DNA from: an uncultured Lachnospiraceae bacterium
Lineage (GTDB): Bacteria > Bacillota > Clostridia > Lachnospirales > Lachnospiraceae
Reading direction: 5' to 3'
NCBI GenBank assembly: GCA_944384015.1
Contig: CALWRT010000140.1
Coordinates: 1 to 37,808 of the forward strand
Length of the DNA: 37,808 bases
Shown here: piece by piece, positions 7,515 to 15,713 of the stretch
Numbering within the stretch: the stretch's first letter is position 1
Layout of the letters: each line of letters begins with the position of its first letter
Notes under the pieces: generated by a model
What the model saw: the letters and a program-made list of their open reading frames with translations, nothing else
What the model was told of the DNA's origin: nothing
Database searches by the model: none
Made by a program: the position numbers and the translations under genes

Positions 7515-7769
7515 CTATACGCCGAGCAGTTCCGTCTCCTCCTCCCGTTCCACCGGCACTTGGAATCTTTGCACCCACTCGTCATAGCACGTCTCACATA
7601 AATCTATACGATGGATTTCTCCATCTTTTTCCGAAAAATATCCCCAGTCAACCCGGATAGAGCATACCCCTTCCTTCAGGATATGGTCTTCTACCAGCAA
7701 TTTTTTTCCACACTGATTACAAATAACCAATTCCAACTGATTTTTCCCGTCTTTCGTATATTTTCTCAT
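7515..7769 (-). CDS. Small protein with paired Cys motifs (zinc-ribbon-like), unknown function
   Basis: An 84-residue protein with two CxxC pairs, CNQC and CETC, about 41 residues apart. This spacing suggests a zinc-binding fold. The family is not recognised. The ATG at 7769 follows GGGAGGATACGAG, a strong ribosome site, and is preferred to the ATG at 7784. It sits between rimI and rnz in a leftward tRNA-maturation cluster, so a role in translation or RNA metabolism is possible but unproven. Confidence 0.75.
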   Translation of the reverse strand: MRKYTKDGKNQLELVICNQCGKKLLVEDHILKEGVCSIRVDWGYFSEKDGEIHRIDLCETCYDEWVQRFQVPVEREEETELLGV

Positions 7770-7855
7770 CTCGTATCCTCCCATTTTGGCACAAGATTAT
7801 TTGCTGCAAAGACAGTATATAATAAAGACCCGATCAGTCCTAGTGGATGTTGCTG

Positions 7856-8341
7856 TTACTTCTTCCACATAATAACTGCGTCTTCCCGCGGCTTCTCATA
7901 GAAATTCCTGCGCACGCCGGCCGCCTCAAATCCCAGCGAACGGTAGAGCCCGATAGCAGGCTCATTGCTCCTTCGCACCTCCAGCACATAGGAGGCAACC
8001 CCTTGGGCCGCTCCCAGGCGCATCAGCTCTTTTAGCATCGCGGACGCGATTCCCTGCCTGCGGCAGCCCCGATCCACCGCCACATTCGGTATCTCTCCCT
8101 CATCCAGGCTCCTGTACAGGCCGCAGTATCCGCAGACGATTCCATCTCTCTCCGCCACAAGATAAATGGTATCCTCTCTGACAGAAGAAGCACGGAACGC
8201 CTCTAGTGACCATGGCATCGAGAAAATTTCCCGCTCTATGACTGCCACCTGACTGAGATCCCGCTCTTCCATCAGGCGAATCTTAACCGTTCCTCTTTGG
8301 CTAGCTGTAGAACCTCCGATCTGCTTCTCAATGTCCTGCAT
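7856..8341 (-). CDS. rimI: Ribosomal protein S18-alanine N-acetyltransferase
   Basis: A GNAT acetyltransferase of 161 residues predicted to acetylate the N-terminal alanine of ribosomal protein S18. It shows IRLMEERDL at the N-terminus, VAVDRGCRRQGIASAML (the acetyl-CoA-binding R/Q-x-x-G-x-G/A loop) and the C-terminal YRSLGFEAAGVRRNFY, typical of RimI. The ATG at 8341 follows GGAGCAGGAAC and overlaps the tsaB 3' end by 14 bases, implying coupled translation. The tsaB-rimI-tsaD association is common in bacteria and supports the call. Confidence 0.9.
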   Translation of the reverse strand: MQDIEKQIGGSTASQRGTVKIRLMEERDLSQVAVIEREIFSMPWSLEAFRASSVREDTIYLVAERDGIVCGYCGLYRSLDEGEIPNVAVDRGCRRQGIASAMLKELMRLGAAQGVASYVLEVRRSNEPAIGLYRSLGFEAAGVRRNFYEKPREDAVIMWKK

Positions 8342-9053
8342 GTTCCTGCTCCCGTCTCTCCCGCTCCTGCCTTTCTCTCTCCGCCTGAGAGGGGCGAAGA
8401 TAATCTGGCCGATGATCCGCCGCCGTCTCAATCCGCCCTTCCCGCATATAGCGAAGCCCTAAGACAGCCACACAGGCCGCCCGCTGCTTATTCGCGTGGG
8501 CCGGGGCATAACGGTGCGGGACGCTAAGCTTCTCCTCCAGCAGCTTTCGATAGACAGGCACTCCATCTCCCAGGAACACGACGGCCCGGCCCAGGACATT
8601 CAGTTCCTCAGCCAACTCCTCTACTCCCTTCGGAGCCTGTCCCGTCAAAATTTTCAGCTCGTCTCCTTCAAACTGATAAATGCCCGTATACACTTGATTT
8701 CTCCTGGCATCCATCATCGGGCAGATAAGATCGCCACAGCCATATAGATTATATGCCAGCGCGTCAACTGTCGGTATGTGAATCAATGGTTTGTCCAGCG
8801 CCAGCCCCAGCCCTTTGGCCGTGGCGCTTCCGATACGCAGCCCGGTAAAGGATCCTGGTCCTGCCGCCACCGCAATCCCGTCTATGGTGTGAAGATCCTG
8901 CTCTGTCATGCGGCATATCTCCTGTATCATCGGCAGGAGCGTCTGGGAGTGTGTCTTCTTATAATTCACGGTATATTCCGCCAGCAGGTTATCGTCTTCT
9001 GCTATCGCAGCAGAAGCGACCAGGCCGGAACTATCCAGCGCCAGTATCTTCAT
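8328..9053 (-). CDS. tsaB: tRNA t6A biosynthesis subunit TsaB
   Basis: An ASKHA-fold partner of TsaD, 241 residues. It begins MKILALDSSGLVASAA and has AAGPGSFTGLRIG at about 67-79, a family hallmark. TsaB dimerises with TsaD and recruits TsaE to make t6A at A37 of tRNA. The ATG at 9053 follows GAAGGGAGAAGG and gives the usual length; the longer frame to 9143 overlaps tsaE. The last 20 residues are unusually rich in Glu, Arg and Gln, which is a low-complexity tail. Confidence 0.95.
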   Translation of the reverse strand: MKILALDSSGLVASAAIAEDDNLLAEYTVNYKKTHSQTLLPMIQEICRMTEQDLHTIDGIAVAAGPGSFTGLRIGSATAKGLGLALDKPLIHIPTVDALAYNLYGCGDLICPMMDARRNQVYTGIYQFEGDELKILTGQAPKGVEELAEELNVLGRAVVFLGDGVPVYRKLLEEKLSVPHRYAPAHANKQRAACVAVLGLRYMREGRIETAADHRPDYLRPSQAERERQERERREQEHAGH

Positions 9054-9069
9054 CGTCCTTCTCCCTTCT

Positions 9070-9591
9070 TCACATCTGTTCTCTTGGAGGCAAAATTCCC
9101 GCTTTACAGCTTGAGCTTCTCTCGGCCGCCTCCGCCGCTCCATCCTCAGCAGCTATCCGCTCCCCGGCCTCTCCTTCAATCTCAATGCATCGATAATCGT
9201 AGCCTTTCTCGGGCACCTTGTCAATCCTGACCCGGCATGTCCGCTCCGGAAGCAATTCTCCAATAAGGTCTGCCCATTCAATCAGGCAGACCCCATTTCC
9301 GTAAAAATAATCTTCATATCCAATTTCTTCCATCTCCTCCGGATCCCCGATGCGATACACATCGAAGTGATAGAGAGGAAGACGTCCCTCTTCATATTCC
9401 TGGACAATCGTAAATGTGGGACTGCAGACAGGCTCCTCAATTCCCAGTCCAGCGGCGAACCCCTGAGTAAATACTGTCTTCCCGGTTCCCAAGTCCCCGC
9501 TCAGCGTGTAGATCTCCCCTGCCCTCGCCGCCTCACCCAGCTTTCGTCCTAGACGGTAGGTATCCTGGGGAGCAAATGATTCCACTCTCAT
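9070..9591 (-). CDS. tsaE: tRNA t6A biosynthesis ATPase TsaE
   Basis: A P-loop ATPase needed for multiple turnover of the TsaBD complex. It has the Walker A motif GDLGTGKT at 32-39, the switch-like SPTFTIVQEY, YHFDVYRI and the Walker B-like CLIEWADLI. At 173 residues it has a tail about 20-25 residues beyond the usual end, rich in Ala, Glu and Ser (AAEDGAAEAAERSSS). It is followed by tsaB after 16 bases. Confidence 0.95.
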   Translation of the reverse strand: MRVESFAPQDTYRLGRKLGEAARAGEIYTLSGDLGTGKTVFTQGFAAGLGIEEPVCSPTFTIVQEYEEGRLPLYHFDVYRIGDPEEMEEIGYEDYFYGNGVCLIEWADLIGELLPERTCRVRIDKVPEKGYDYRCIEIEGEAGERIAAEDGAAEAAERSSSCKAGILPPREQM

Positions 9592-9600
9592 ATCATCATC

Positions 9601-10116
9601 CTACTTCGCAAACTTCGTGGTATAAGGAGGCATCTTCTCAGTAATATAATTTTTAATCTCCTCATACTTCTCGCCCATACTTGTCTTCGGCAGCATGAAA
9701 GACATCCTCTTATTAACAAACACGATAACGCATCTCTTCGTTGACACGATATGGTGAATATCTTCCCATTTCAACGTCGTTGCCTCGCCGTCGGTACTTT
9801 CGTCGTGGGACGCAATTCCCTCTTCGCCGAAGTAATACGGCCGATTCAGCATGGCTCCCGCATTCCCCATCATCCGCACGCTTCGGAAGTAGACATTCAC
9901 CGGAATGCCGAATAGGAACAGCAGGCCGATCACGGTATAAATGACCGTATGGCTCATCGGCACGGTTCCAAAAGAACTATACGCCTGCCACAGAGCCGCA
10001 ACCGCAAATATCAGCGGGAAAATTATGCCCGCATTTGTATAAGTCCGGTGCATCATATAATCGAATAAATCCTGCCTTGTTATCTCCACATCTACCTTAT
10101 ACTTATAGTTCTCCAT
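9601..10116 (-). CDS. YcxB-like membrane protein
   Basis: A 171-residue protein with two adjacent transmembrane segments (about 29-44 and 55-73). A soluble C-terminal domain ends in LPKTSMGEKYEEIKNYITEK, typical of the YcxB-like family (YcxB is a B. subtilis protein of unknown function). The ATG at 10116 is chosen because GAGAGGAAAGG precedes it; the frame to 10218 is longer but lacks a site. It sits nine bases ahead of tsaE and so may be the first gene of that operon. Confidence 0.8.
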   Translation of the reverse strand: MENYKYKVDVEITRQDLFDYMMHRTYTNAGIIFPLIFAVAALWQAYSSFGTVPMSHTVIYTVIGLLFLFGIPVNVYFRSVRMMGNAGAMLNRPYYFGEEGIASHDESTDGEATTLKWEDIHHIVSTKRCVIVFVNKRMSFMLPKTSMGEKYEEIKNYITEKMPPYTTKFAK

Positions 10117-10244
10117 ATGCCCTTTCCTCTCCATATCTAATCTGCTGTAAAGGCTGCGCCGCCGTATTCCCAAGCCCCATTGTCCCACAAGATGCCATTT
10201 TCTGCCTATGAAGGGCAAAAGAAAATTTCTGAGAAAGCAAAAGA

Positions 10245-10290
10245 AAAACAGCGTGCCATATACTAAAAGTCATTATAGCACACTGTTTTC
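10245..10290. terminator. Terminator of the ABC exporter operon
   Basis: AAAACAG-GTG-C-ATA pairs with TAT-GCAC-CTGTTTT across 10245-10290 with few mismatches. On the minus strand it lies 12 bases after the permease stop and is followed by TTTTTCTTTTGC. The A-rich opposite side suggests it could work in both directions. Confidence 0.7.
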
Positions 10291-10302
10291 TTTATGACAA
10301 CC

Positions 10303-11523
10303 TTAACCATTTTGCCGCAGCGCGTCAATCGGATGCATTTTTGCCGCTTTTCTGGCCGGATATATTCCGAAAAAGATACCCACCGCAGAAGAGAACAGCG
10401 ATGCAAGAAGAATGGTAGACAGACGTATTCCCGGAGCCACTCCAATTGCCGGCAGTGAGCAGACAGCAATCGCCCCCGCCACCCCCAGGGTGATGCCGAT
10501 GATTCCGCCCAGCAGCGTGATGATCGCCGATTCGGATAAGAACTGCAGGAGGATGGATCCCGTACGTGCTCCCAGGGCTTTGCGAATGCCAATCTCTCTC
10601 GTCCGCTCAGTCACTGAGACAAGCATAATATTCATAACGCCGATTCCCCCTACAAGAAGAGAAATAGCCGCGACAAACACAATGAATATTGTGACGACGC
10701 CCAGCACCTGGTTAATTTGATCAAGATAATCATTAAAATCTTCTGTTACATAGATATCCTGCCCCTGGCATTGATGCCGCGCCTCCAGCAATCGGACCGC
10801 ATCTTCAATGACCTGTCTGGAATAACTGCTGTCCTCGCAGACAATGATAATGGAATATGTATCTCCGATGCTCACGTCATAGCTCTCCAGCATTGTATAA
10901 GGAGAATAAATATAGATCGGCGTCTCCATCACATAGCTCATATCCAGAGCGCTTGACTGGCCCTCGCTTACGCCGATCAGCGTAATCTCCTGGGTAATAT
11001 TGTATAGGGTAACCTCCACCGTCATGCCGACCACATCGTCTGTGCCAAAGATACGGAGCGCATCTTGATCGCTGATAATTCCCACCTTGTTGCCGGCGTA
11101 AAAGTCCTCTCGGGTGAAGAATTTGCCCCGTTTCATCTCTATCTGATTAGCATACTGCATATCCCAGGTTCCGCAGCTTACATAAGTCTCGAAATCCCCC
11201 TTAGGTGCCAGTAGGGTGCCGCTCATTGTCCAGGTATCGGTGACGCCTTTCACATGGTCAACTTTCTCACGGAGCGCCTCCATATCTTCATTTGTTATAT
11301 AATATTCTTCCTGAGCATCATCATTGACATAGATAGCCACCTGCCCTCCGGCCATACTGTTCAGCTCATCGTTGACCGTGTCCTGGACGCCATTTCCTAT
11401 GGAGATAATCATAATGACCGATGATATGCCGATGATAATCCCCAGCATAGTCAGAATAGACCTCCCCTTATTTGCGCGGATATTGGACAAGGCCATTTTC
11501 ACGTATTCCCAAAATTGTGCCAT
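10303..11523 (-). CDS. MacB-like ABC transporter permease
   Basis: A 406-residue permease with the MacB/FtsX architecture: a TM helix at about 20-40 (SILTMLGIIIGISSVIMII), a roughly 230-residue extracytoplasmic domain, then three TM helices around 275-305, 325-352 and 365-390, with the conserved VTERTREIGIRKALGA loop between them. Such permeases transmit ATP-driven conformational change to export drugs, peptides or toxins. It starts five bases after the adaptor stop, with GAGGAG ahead of the ATG. The operon order ATPase, adaptor, permease is typical of Gram-positive MacAB-like exporters. The substrate is unknown. Confidence 0.9.
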   Translation of the reverse strand: MAQFWEYVKMALSNIRANKGRSILTMLGIIIGISSVIMIISIGNGVQDTVNDELNSMAGGQVAIYVNDDAQEEYYITNEDMEALREKVDHVKGVTDTWTMSGTLLAPKGDFETYVSCGTWDMQYANQIEMKRGKFFTREDFYAGNKVGIISDQDALRIFGTDDVVGMTVEVTLYNITQEITLIGVSEGQSSALDMSYVMETPIYIYSPYTMLESYDVSIGDTYSIIIVCEDSSYSRQVIEDAVRLLEARHQCQGQDIYVTEDFNDYLDQINQVLGVVTIFIVFVAAISLLVGGIGVMNIMLVSVTERTREIGIRKALGARTGSILLQFLSESAIITLLGGIIGITLGVAGAIAVCSLPAIGVAPGIRLSTILLASLFSSAVGIFFGIYPARKAAKMHPIDALRQNG

Positions 11524-11528
11524 AAGAC

Positions 11529-13424
11529 CTACTCCTCACTGCCCGTATCCATCGGGGTCACCTGCATTCCCTCCACAAGAGCATCTGTCACATTGGTAAT
11601 CACAAATTCTCCGCTCGCAATCCCTGATAAAATCTGCGTATATTCAGCGGAGGATATGCCTTGCTCCACGAGCCGTCTCTCCACAAGCCCCTGACTGCTG
11701 ACCACCCAGCAGAATGTCCCGGATGTACCGGTATTCACAGCTTCTACCGGCACTAGCACTGCGTCTTCTGCCGAGTCCATATGGATGACAAGCTGTGCCT
11801 CAACACCCAGATACAGATTCTCATCTGGGTTGTCAATATGAATCTCTGCGCCTACAACCGGAGTCCCGGAATCATTTTCCGTCGCGATTTTATCAATCTT
11901 CGTCACCGTACCCTCATAGCTGTTGCCCGCCACGGTCACTTCCGCTTTCTGGCCAATCTGTATACTCTCCAAATTATAACGGGTCACGGAAAAATCCACT
12001 TTTACATCATCCATGCTGGAGATCGTAAAGAGCGCTCCTCCCTCTGTGACAGGGGAACCTTTCACGATCTGGACATTGGTGATCACTCCGTTCATGTCGG
12101 CAGTAATACCCTCTTGGGCCTTCTCCAGATTATCCTCCGCCGTACTCGCTGTCAGCGCGCTCAGCTGCTGGTTCGCAGATATCTGGGCCCTGGCGCTGCC
12201 TGACAGCTTCGATGCTTCTGCCGCAGATTTCTGGGCCTCATATTCCGCCAAGTCGCTCTGATATTCCGCCAGCTGTTCCTGGGCGTCTGCCAAAGCCTGC
12301 TGCTGGCTGCTTACATCCACATTCACAGAGGATACAGAGGACAGTTCCTGTTCCTTCTGGGTTTTCTCCGCATACAGTTGGTTCAGCTCTGCCTGCTGGG
12401 CAGACACGTCTGCTCCCGGGTCAGCGATGGTCGCATTCTGTATCTCACTGTTCAGCTGCTCAATTCTCGTATTAATCTCAATCAGCCGGTTATTGATGGG
12501 TGCCGCTGCCTCAGCCGCCTGTCTCTGGGCTTCCGCCTGGCGATTGTTCATGTCTTCTTGAATATTGGAAATGTAATTCTCCTGGTCCTCTATCTGCTGT
12601 TCCAGAATTCCGATAGACGTATTGGCATTGGCATAATCCACCTCACTCTCATTCGCTTTCTCCAGCGTATCCTGATATCCATAATTGCTGGCCTGCTTTG
12701 TTAGGCTGGCCTCCTCAGCCGCCTGTTCCAGCGTCTCTGTATCGAATGTGATCAGCGTATCGCCGGCTCTTACCATCTGACCCTCTTCCACATTGCTTGA
12801 GGCGATATATGCCGTAACCGGAGAGAAGACAGTCTCCTCCGTCTCGCTGGCCACATAGCCGCTGGTGTCCAGCGTCTCTTCCACATCCCCGATCCTAGCA
12901 TATGCCCCTTCCACGACCGGGAGCTGGGCAGGAGTCAGCATTCCCCTCACCGCATTGATCAGGATAAGGGCAACGATGACTGCCGCCGCTATGTAGCGCT
13001 TCTTGATCTTCCTTCGTTTTCTGGGAGACGTCTTATCTCTGTTCCCGCCTTTACGCTTCTTCGGCTGATCTTCCCCGCCGATGCTTTCCTGGCAGATGTC
13101 CGGCTCATAGATATCCGGCCCCGCGTCTGCCTCTTCTGCTGATGCCTCTTCCGCATTCTCTCCTGCTGTCTCTCTGCCAGCCTCTTCTGCCGGAACCGCC
13201 TTCTTTTTCTTCTTTTTCTTATGAGACTTCTTCGGCGGCTCCACGGCCTCTTCTGCTGTCTCTTCTGCCGGTGCAGCCTCCTCTGCCAGTGCAGCCTCTT
13301 CTATACCGCCGTTAGAATCCTTCCTGTCTTCCTCCCTATTCCAGTCATCCGCGGCTGCACCGCGCACCGCATTCCCCAGGGACTCTTTCTCCGTCTGTCT
13401 GCTCTCGTCGGCTCTGTCTGCCAT
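11529..13424 (-). CDS. HlyD/MacA-like membrane-fusion adaptor with long charged N-terminus
   Basis: A 631-residue adaptor. The first 110 or so residues are low complexity, with repeated EEAAPAEE-type segments and a KKKKKKK run, then a basic stretch and one TM helix (YIAAAVIVALILINAVRGML) at about 134-153. Outside the membrane come a lipoyl/barrel-sandwich half (VEEGQMVRAGDTLITFDTET), a long Gln/Glu/Ala-rich coiled coil, the second lipoyl half (MNGVITNVQIVKGSPVTEGG) and beta-barrel domains. The ATG at 13424 follows GAAGGAGGAGC; an ATG at 13475 would overlap the ATPase gene. The charged cytoplasmic extension is longer than usual for MacA-type adaptors. Confidence 0.85.
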   Translation of the reverse strand: MADRADESRQTEKESLGNAVRGAAADDWNREEDRKDSNGGIEEAALAEEAAPAEETAEEAVEPPKKSHKKKKKKKAVPAEEAGRETAGENAEEASAEEADAGPDIYEPDICQESIGGEDQPKKRKGGNRDKTSPRKRRKIKKRYIAAAVIVALILINAVRGMLTPAQLPVVEGAYARIGDVEETLDTSGYVASETEETVFSPVTAYIASSNVEEGQMVRAGDTLITFDTETLEQAAEEASLTKQASNYGYQDTLEKANESEVDYANANTSIGILEQQIEDQENYISNIQEDMNNRQAEAQRQAAEAAAPINNRLIEINTRIEQLNSEIQNATIADPGADVSAQQAELNQLYAEKTQKEQELSSVSSVNVDVSSQQQALADAQEQLAEYQSDLAEYEAQKSAAEASKLSGSARAQISANQQLSALTASTAEDNLEKAQEGITADMNGVITNVQIVKGSPVTEGGALFTISSMDDVKVDFSVTRYNLESIQIGQKAEVTVAGNSYEGTVTKIDKIATENDSGTPVVGAEIHIDNPDENLYLGVEAQLVIHMDSAEDAVLVPVEAVNTGTSGTFCWVVSSQGLVERRLVEQGISSAEYTQILSGIASGEFVITNVTDALVEGMQVTPMDTGSEE

Positions 13425-13467
13425 GTTGTGCTCCTCCTTCATATTATATCCCAGCGCCGCCTCATCC

Positions 13468-14166
13468 TTATGCAAGCGCGATATCTTTCACCAGGGTATC
13501 ATACTCTATTCTGCCGTCCTTAATCCTTACGCGGCGTTTTGCCTGCTCGGCGATCTCGTCATCATGAGTAATAATAATCACCGTTCTGCCCATCTGATGC
13601 AGGCCTTCCAGTATTCCTATGATCTCTTTTGTAGAATGGGAATCCAAGTTTCCCGTGGGCTCATCTGCCAGAATCACCGGCGGTTCCGCGGCGATCGCTC
13701 GGGCAATCGCCACACGCTGCTGCTGCCCTCCCGACATTTGATTCGGCTTGTGATCCATCCTGTGGGAGAGCCCCACCCGATTAAGCGCCTCAACGGCAAG
13801 TTTCCTGCGCCGCCCTCTGGGCACTCCCCGGTATATCAGCGGAAGCTCCACATTCTCCAAGGCCGTCAAGTTTCCTATCAAATTAAAGCCCTGAAAAATA
13901 AAGCCGATTTCCTCATTGCGTATGTCAGACAGCTCATCATCCTTCATCTTAGAGACATCTCTGCCATTCAGGAAATAGCTCCCGCTTGTCGGTACATCCA
14001 GACATCCGAGCATATTCATCAGCGTCGATTTCCCAGATCCAGAATGTCCGATCACCGCCACATATTCTCCCTTGTCTATTGACAAGTTCACATGATCCAA
14101 TGCCCTTACTTCGTTCTCACCCGGGTTATACACTTTACACATATCACAGATCTCAATTAGTCCCAT
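13468..14166 (-). CDS. ABC transporter ATP-binding protein (MacB/LolD type)
   Basis: A 232-residue ATPase. Walker [10 protein letters not shown] is at 40-48, the Q-loop is in FIFQGFN, the signature [14 protein letters not shown] is at 144-157, Walker B ILADEP is at 165-170 with the catalytic Glu, and the H-loop is in IIITHD. It is closest to the MacB/LolD/SalX group. The ATG at 14166 follows GGAGGCGCGTAT and matches the family start. First gene of the exporter operon; its promoter overlaps an inverted repeat at 14251-14276. Confidence 0.92.
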   Translation of the reverse strand: MGLIEICDMCKVYNPGENEVRALDHVNLSIDKGEYVAVIGHSGSGKSTLMNMLGCLDVPTSGSYFLNGRDVSKMKDDELSDIRNEEIGFIFQGFNLIGNLTALENVELPLIYRGVPRGRRRKLAVEALNRVGLSHRMDHKPNQMSGGQQQRVAIARAIAAEPPVILADEPTGNLDSHSTKEIIGILEGLHQMGRTVIIITHDDEIAEQAKRRVRIKDGRIEYDTLVKDIALA

Positions 14167-14250
14167 ATACGCGCCTCCACGATCCTTTTTCCCCAACCTG
14201 GGCACTACCGGCAGCGCAATTCCGTGTCTCTGCCAAATTCTTCGCCCTTC

Positions 14251-14299
14251 TATTGTACTATTACTTTAATACAATAATACGTCCATCCTATTTTGTCAA
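14251..14299 (-). promoter_or_regulatory. Exporter promoter with overlapping operator-like inverted repeat
   Basis: On the minus strand TTGACA (14294-14299) and TATTGT (14271-14276) are 17 bases apart. The -10 element lies in one arm of TATTGTA-N12-TACAATA (14251-14276), a perfect 7+7 inverted repeat. A repressor bound there would block the exporter. The geometry recalls sites of GntR/YtrA-type regulators, but no such gene is in the window. Confidence 0.6.
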
Positions 14300-14531
14300 T
14301 ACTTTTACATCGACATTCAAAATATATTTACACTATACTGTCCATTTCTTTAAAAATCCCGATGGATTTCTTAAGAAAAACTAAAATTCATATGCCGATT
14401 CTTACAGTTTTCTTTTTCCATCAATTTATTTGCATTCTGCCATAGCCCAATCAGATTTCTTGTGCTATAATCATTTATGGCTGTAACAGCATCCATAATA
14501 TATTTTTTCAGAGAGTGAGGTTATAGTACCA
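14300..14531 (+). promoter_or_regulatory. Divergent intergenic region with extended -10 promoter
   Basis: The AT-rich region between the exporter operon and the DUF3048 lipoprotein. An extended -10, TGCTATAAT (14463-14471), points right and lies about 60 bases ahead of the lipoprotein start. No good -35 is visible, as is common with extended -10 promoters. No other gene is seen here. Confidence 0.5.
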
Positions 14532-15635
14532 ATGAAGAAAAAAGTATTACTTACCCTGCTGGCTTTGACTACAGTCTTAATGCTGGCAGGCTGCGGCAAG
14601 GACGATGCCTCGGAAGATGTCTTCATTCCTGATGAGGAACAGGCAGAAGTCGTAGAGGAAGAGCCTGTCGAAGAAGAGCCCGTCGTGGAGGAGGAGACCC
14701 GTGAGGGAATGTACCGCAGCGAGCTGACCAATGAGTGGATTGATGAGAGCCTTCGGAACCAGCGCCCTATCGCGGCTATGGTAGACAATGAGAAGACCGC
14801 CCTTCCCCACTATGGCTTATCTACCGCCGATGTTGTATATGAACTGATGAACAGTACAAAGAATGGTTACATTACCCGTTTCATGGTGCTTGTCAAAGAT
14901 TGGGGGAGCATTGAGCAGCTCGGCAGTATTCGCAGCGTAAGGCCGACCAACTTTGAGCTTGCTCCCGAGTGGAACGCAGTTGTCTGCCATGACGGCGGTC
15001 CCTTCTACATTGACGCCTATCTGGAGAATCCATGGGTAGACCACTTCAGCGGCACCTTCTCCCGGGTGGATAACGGCAAGCCGAGGGAATTTACTGAGTA
15101 TATCCTGTCCGGGGATCTGGAGAAGAATTTCGAGAACTCCGGCGTAGACCAAGAGTACAACGAATATTACGAGGGTCCTCACTTCCAGTTCGCTTCTGAG
15201 ACGAACCCGGTTGACCTGTCGGAGGATTCCAGCTCCCTCGACTGTACCTTTATTGACCTGCCTTTCGACCACAACCAGTCTGAACTGGAATATGATGCGG
15301 CTTCCGGAACTTATCTGTATTCAGAATACGGCGAGCCCCACCTGGATCCGGGCAACAACAATACGCAGCTTGCTTTCAAAAATGTCATTATTCAGAATGC
15401 CCGCTATCAAGAATTCGACGATAACGGCTACATGATGTTCTACACGAAGGAAAGCGGCCGCGACGGTTACTACATAACCGACGGGAAGGCAATCCCGATC
15501 ACATGGTCCAAGGAGACAGATACCTCTCCTACTCGTTATTACGATATGGACGGCAATGAGATCACACTGAACACCGGCAAGACCTACATCGCGTTTGTAG
15601 GAGAGCCTTTCTGGGATGAGCTGGTAATTGAATAA
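14532..15635 (+). CDS. DUF3048 (YerB-like) lipoprotein
   Basis: A 367-residue exported protein. A type II signal peptide ends at LAGC, so Cys21 should be lipidated. A short acidic linker (EEEPVEEEPVVEEE) leads into two DUF3048 domains. The conserved RPIAAMVDNEKTALPHYGLS opens the first and AAFKNVI-type sequence the second. YerB-family lipoproteins occur widely in Firmicutes; their function is not established. The gene has its own extended -10 promoter and is followed by a strong terminator. Confidence 0.85.
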   Translation: MKKKVLLTLLALTTVLMLAGCGKDDASEDVFIPDEEQAEVVEEEPVEEEPVVEEETREGMYRSELTNEWIDESLRNQRPIAAMVDNEKTALPHYGLSTADVVYELMNSTKNGYITRFMVLVKDWGSIEQLGSIRSVRPTNFELAPEWNAVVCHDGGPFYIDAYLENPWVDHFSGTFSRVDNGKPREFTEYILSGDLEKNFENSGVDQEYNEYYEGPHFQFASETNPVDLSEDSSSLDCTFIDLPFDHNQSELEYDAASGTYLYSEYGEPHLDPGNNNTQLAFKNVIIQNARYQEFDDNGYMMFYTKESGRDGYYITDGKAIPITWSKETDTSPTRYYDMDGNEITLNTGKTYIAFVGEPFWDELVIE

Positions 15636-15658
15636 ACCAAGTAAATTCCATAACAGAG

Positions 15659-15694
15659 AGCGGGCAAGAGGTCAAAGGCTTCTTGCCCGCTTTT
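15659..15694 (+). terminator. Intrinsic terminator after the DUF3048 gene
   Basis: AGCGGGCAAGA (15659-15669) pairs perfectly with TCTTGCCCGCT (15681-15691), followed by TTTTG. It ends only 20 bases before the macro-domain ATG, leaving no room for a full promoter between them. Confidence 0.85.
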
Positions 15695-15713
15695 GAAAGG
15701 AAGGAATATAGCC

